Positions 8,114 through 10,383 of a DNA stretch of 10,383 nucleotides are shown piece by piece; the first letter of the stretch is position 1; the number at the start of each line of letters is the position of its first letter. The notes under the pieces are model-generated. The model had not been told where the DNA came from, searched no databases, and saw only the letters and a list, made by a program, of their open reading frames with translations. The translations under genes and the position numbers were made by a program. Origin of the DNA: Smittium culicis (Eukaryota; Kickxellomycota; Harpellomycetes; Harpellales; Legeriomycetaceae); assembly GCA_001970855.1 (NCBI GenBank), contig LSSN01000092.1, positions 1-10,383 of the forward strand. The letters are read 5' to 3'.

Positions 8114-10383
8114 TGCGTATTTACTAATCTCTTTTATTATATAGTTTACTAATAAATTAGGTTGTTTTAAAAATCTGCGTTGGATTACAATTGCCTATAA
8201 AATCGCAATTTGTACCGCAACATATTATCATAAGATTCATATAATTAACAAATTTTTAATTTTCATACCTTAAAACCACTTCTTCCATTCTACTTGACTT
8301 ACAAAATCTTGTTTACTTTTTTTTTTCTTATCTCCTAAAAAAGTTCTGATATGCTTTTATTTTTAATCTACTGGAGCAAGTACACCTCACACTCAAGAAA
8401 AAAGGCTTTAGTAAAATCCATATTCAAAAATTGTATTCACTGATTCGCCCAAACAAAAATACAACTATACTATTCGACCTGTTTACTCGCTCACTAAATA
8501 AACAAAATCATCGCGATTTTTATCATTTTTGTTTATAAATACCTTTTTTATCTAATCTCTATTGACCTTCAAACCATCGAGTTTAGGCCCTAATATTCTC
8601 TCTCCTCTACCGCTCATTAGCAAACCCCTAAATGTCTATCCCCCCAGCCCTAAAAAAAATTTGTTTACGTGAGCACTAAATAATAATAGTTAATTTAATA
8701 TACCCTTTAAAAGAATTATAATACATTATGCGACTCTCCCCTTCTACCATTCGCTTAAAATAATCGCTTTTTTAAAAAATATATAAATATATCACCACAT
8801 TTCACTTTTTTTTTTTTACTCTTTGTCTAAATATCCACTACCAAAAAACTAAACTATTAATGGTTTAAAAATGTATAGATACCATAAACACACACTGATC
8901 CCTGAAAAAAATTTTGATTTCTCACATACTCTTAGTTAGTCAGCTAATAAAACCAATATCGTACACTTCTGCATAAACTTAATCATACTACAACTAAAAA
9001 TAAAACCATACACTTAATTTACATAAAAAATATACTTTGTATAAGAGTATCAGTATTAAACAAAATCGCATATATAAATACATTGTCAAAATAAATCTTC
9101 TTCTTATTCCTCCATCAGTTCCAGAAAAATACCAATAAGTCATTAAACGCTTTTAAAAGATATATAAAGCTAAATTATAATATAATCAATACACCGTTGT
9201 AAAAATTAAACATCTAAAATAAAATAACGTTTTTAAAATTAAAATCATCTAGATTTGAACAGCTTATTAAATATTTCATACAATAAATCTATTTCCTTGA
9301 TCATACACTATACTCGCTAGAATCATCGTATTATTACTATCATTAAACTCTCATTTCTTACGGCTTATGCGATCTGTTTTTTAATTAAGCTAGGGTATTT
9401 TTATTTCTTTTTTTTTTTTAAATTACTATAATCATTGAATGATGGTTATAAACAGCCAAGGCAACTCAACTTACCATTCGTGTCTTTTTTACCTTTAATA
9501 AAAATCTATACTTTTCCCTTACTCTGATGCTTTTGAAATAAAATAAATTAAATAAATTGAAACACACAATTAAAAAAAAATTAAGTATTGCGCCTCTTGA
9601 TTTTATCTATATAATTATATTAAATTTTTATATGTCAGCTCAATATATATAGAGCCATCGTATAAATTTCGATATAAATAATACGTTAAAACATTTAATC
9701 ATAAAAAAATTACTGTATTAAAAAAAAAAAAGATTTCTAAAGCATATTTTCTCTTAATATTATGCTTATTTTTCAAGAATATGGCATTCATCCTTAATCT
9801 TGGATAAAATTGTTTGAATACTGTAGTTATTTAATCATCCTATATCTCTATTAATTGCATCTACCTTTTATCATTGCATAATATCTAGCTTATTAATTCG
9901 AATTTTCCTAGTGGTTCAAAAACTACACAATTAAATTCCACTCACATCTAACTACATTGCCAAAATAAACGTCATTTTAACTAATAAATTAAATTCACAA
10001 AACCTAGAAATTTTGATTTCACAAGCTGCTCTACCCTCTCAAAATTGAATCATTGAGAGATTAATCATATAATATCAACCTGTGATCTAATAACTGACCC
10101 AATTAGCCCTAAATATGATCAAGTAAACTCGGTAGTATATCATCATCGTATCTTTTTTGTTATCCAAGTGCAAAAGGATAAGTAGGTTTGTATAGTATTA
10201 TTCCCCTCCCCCCTTTTTTTTACAATTAAAAAAGATTTTCTGAAATTATACCCCTTTAAAAAGTGTATTCAACTTTTAATTTTTTTAAAATTTAAATAGC
10301 AGTGTTATTTCTGATGATGAATATATACTAAAAAACATTTCATGTAATTTCTGGATAAAACTTTAACTTTTCATTTTATAATA
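8114..10383. other. AT-rich gene-free region
   Basis: About 2.3 kb of very AT-rich sequence, with many poly-A and poly-T runs and stops in all frames. The plus strand is C-rich relative to G in much of it; 8581-8640 has 20 C and 6 G. The longest stop-free stretch I found is 62 codons on the plus strand (8350-8535), with no ATG start and no motif, which is expected by chance in this much sequence. A small perfect inverted repeat CTCTCAA/TTGAGAG (10036-10042 and 10053-10059) and a C-rich to T-rich run (10203-10221) are the only local structures worth noting. I see no RNA gene. Confidence 0.6.

Noticed and set aside
8350..8535. 62-codon plus-strand open stretch ending HRDFYHFCL
   Set aside because: It lacks an ATG near its start, follows a TGA and shows no motif. 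Several stretches of this length are expected by chance in about 5 kb read in six frames.
9080..9969. Near-identical 16-base words ACATTG-CAAAATAAA at 9080-9095 and 9954-9969
   Set aside because: They are short and AT-rich with no alignable flanks, so chance recurrence is likely.

Overview
The window looks like nuclear DNA of an AT-rich fungus. The only gene I can define with confidence is a KIN4-type CAMKL protein kinase on the minus strand (5300 down to 1150). It has three spliceosomal introns and an Asn/Ser-rich linker. Short intron-poor genes in very AT-rich intergenic DNA would suit an early-diverging (zygomycete-grade) fungus, for example Harpellales such as Smittium or Zancudomyces. 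That placement is an inference; nothing here proves it.

Layout from left to right. 1-266 is a perfect tandem array of 38 copies of the heptamer ATTATTT, and the window begins inside it. 267-660 holds two diverged copies of a repeat whose minus strand carries decayed coding sequence, and the heptamer array sits exactly at the end of one copy. 660-1149 is AT-rich 3' flank of the kinase gene. 1150-5300 is the kinase gene: four exons, all introns in phase 0, and a predicted 1246-residue protein. The catalytic domain lies near the N-terminus, followed by a long disordered linker and a C-terminal KA1-like region in two parts. 5301 to about 6780 is a strongly purine-rich, G-over-C plus strand with poly-G tracts and short repeats, and I see no convincing gene there. 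Near 6780 the strand bias flips, and the plus strand is C-over-G for much of the remainder.

The patch 7021-7775 is less AT-rich than its surroundings. It could hold two small convergent genes, one on each strand, each with a plausible intron. Neither matches a family I recognise, and open frames of this size are close to what chance gives, so both are low-confidence calls. 8080-8113 is a strong imperfect hairpin. From 8115 to the end I see only AT-rich, gene-free sequence with homopolymer runs.

No operon-like or multi-gene system is visible. The kinase probably acts alone as a cell-cycle or cell-polarity regulator, by analogy with yeast Kin4. I found no tRNA, rRNA, CRISPR array or complete mobile element.
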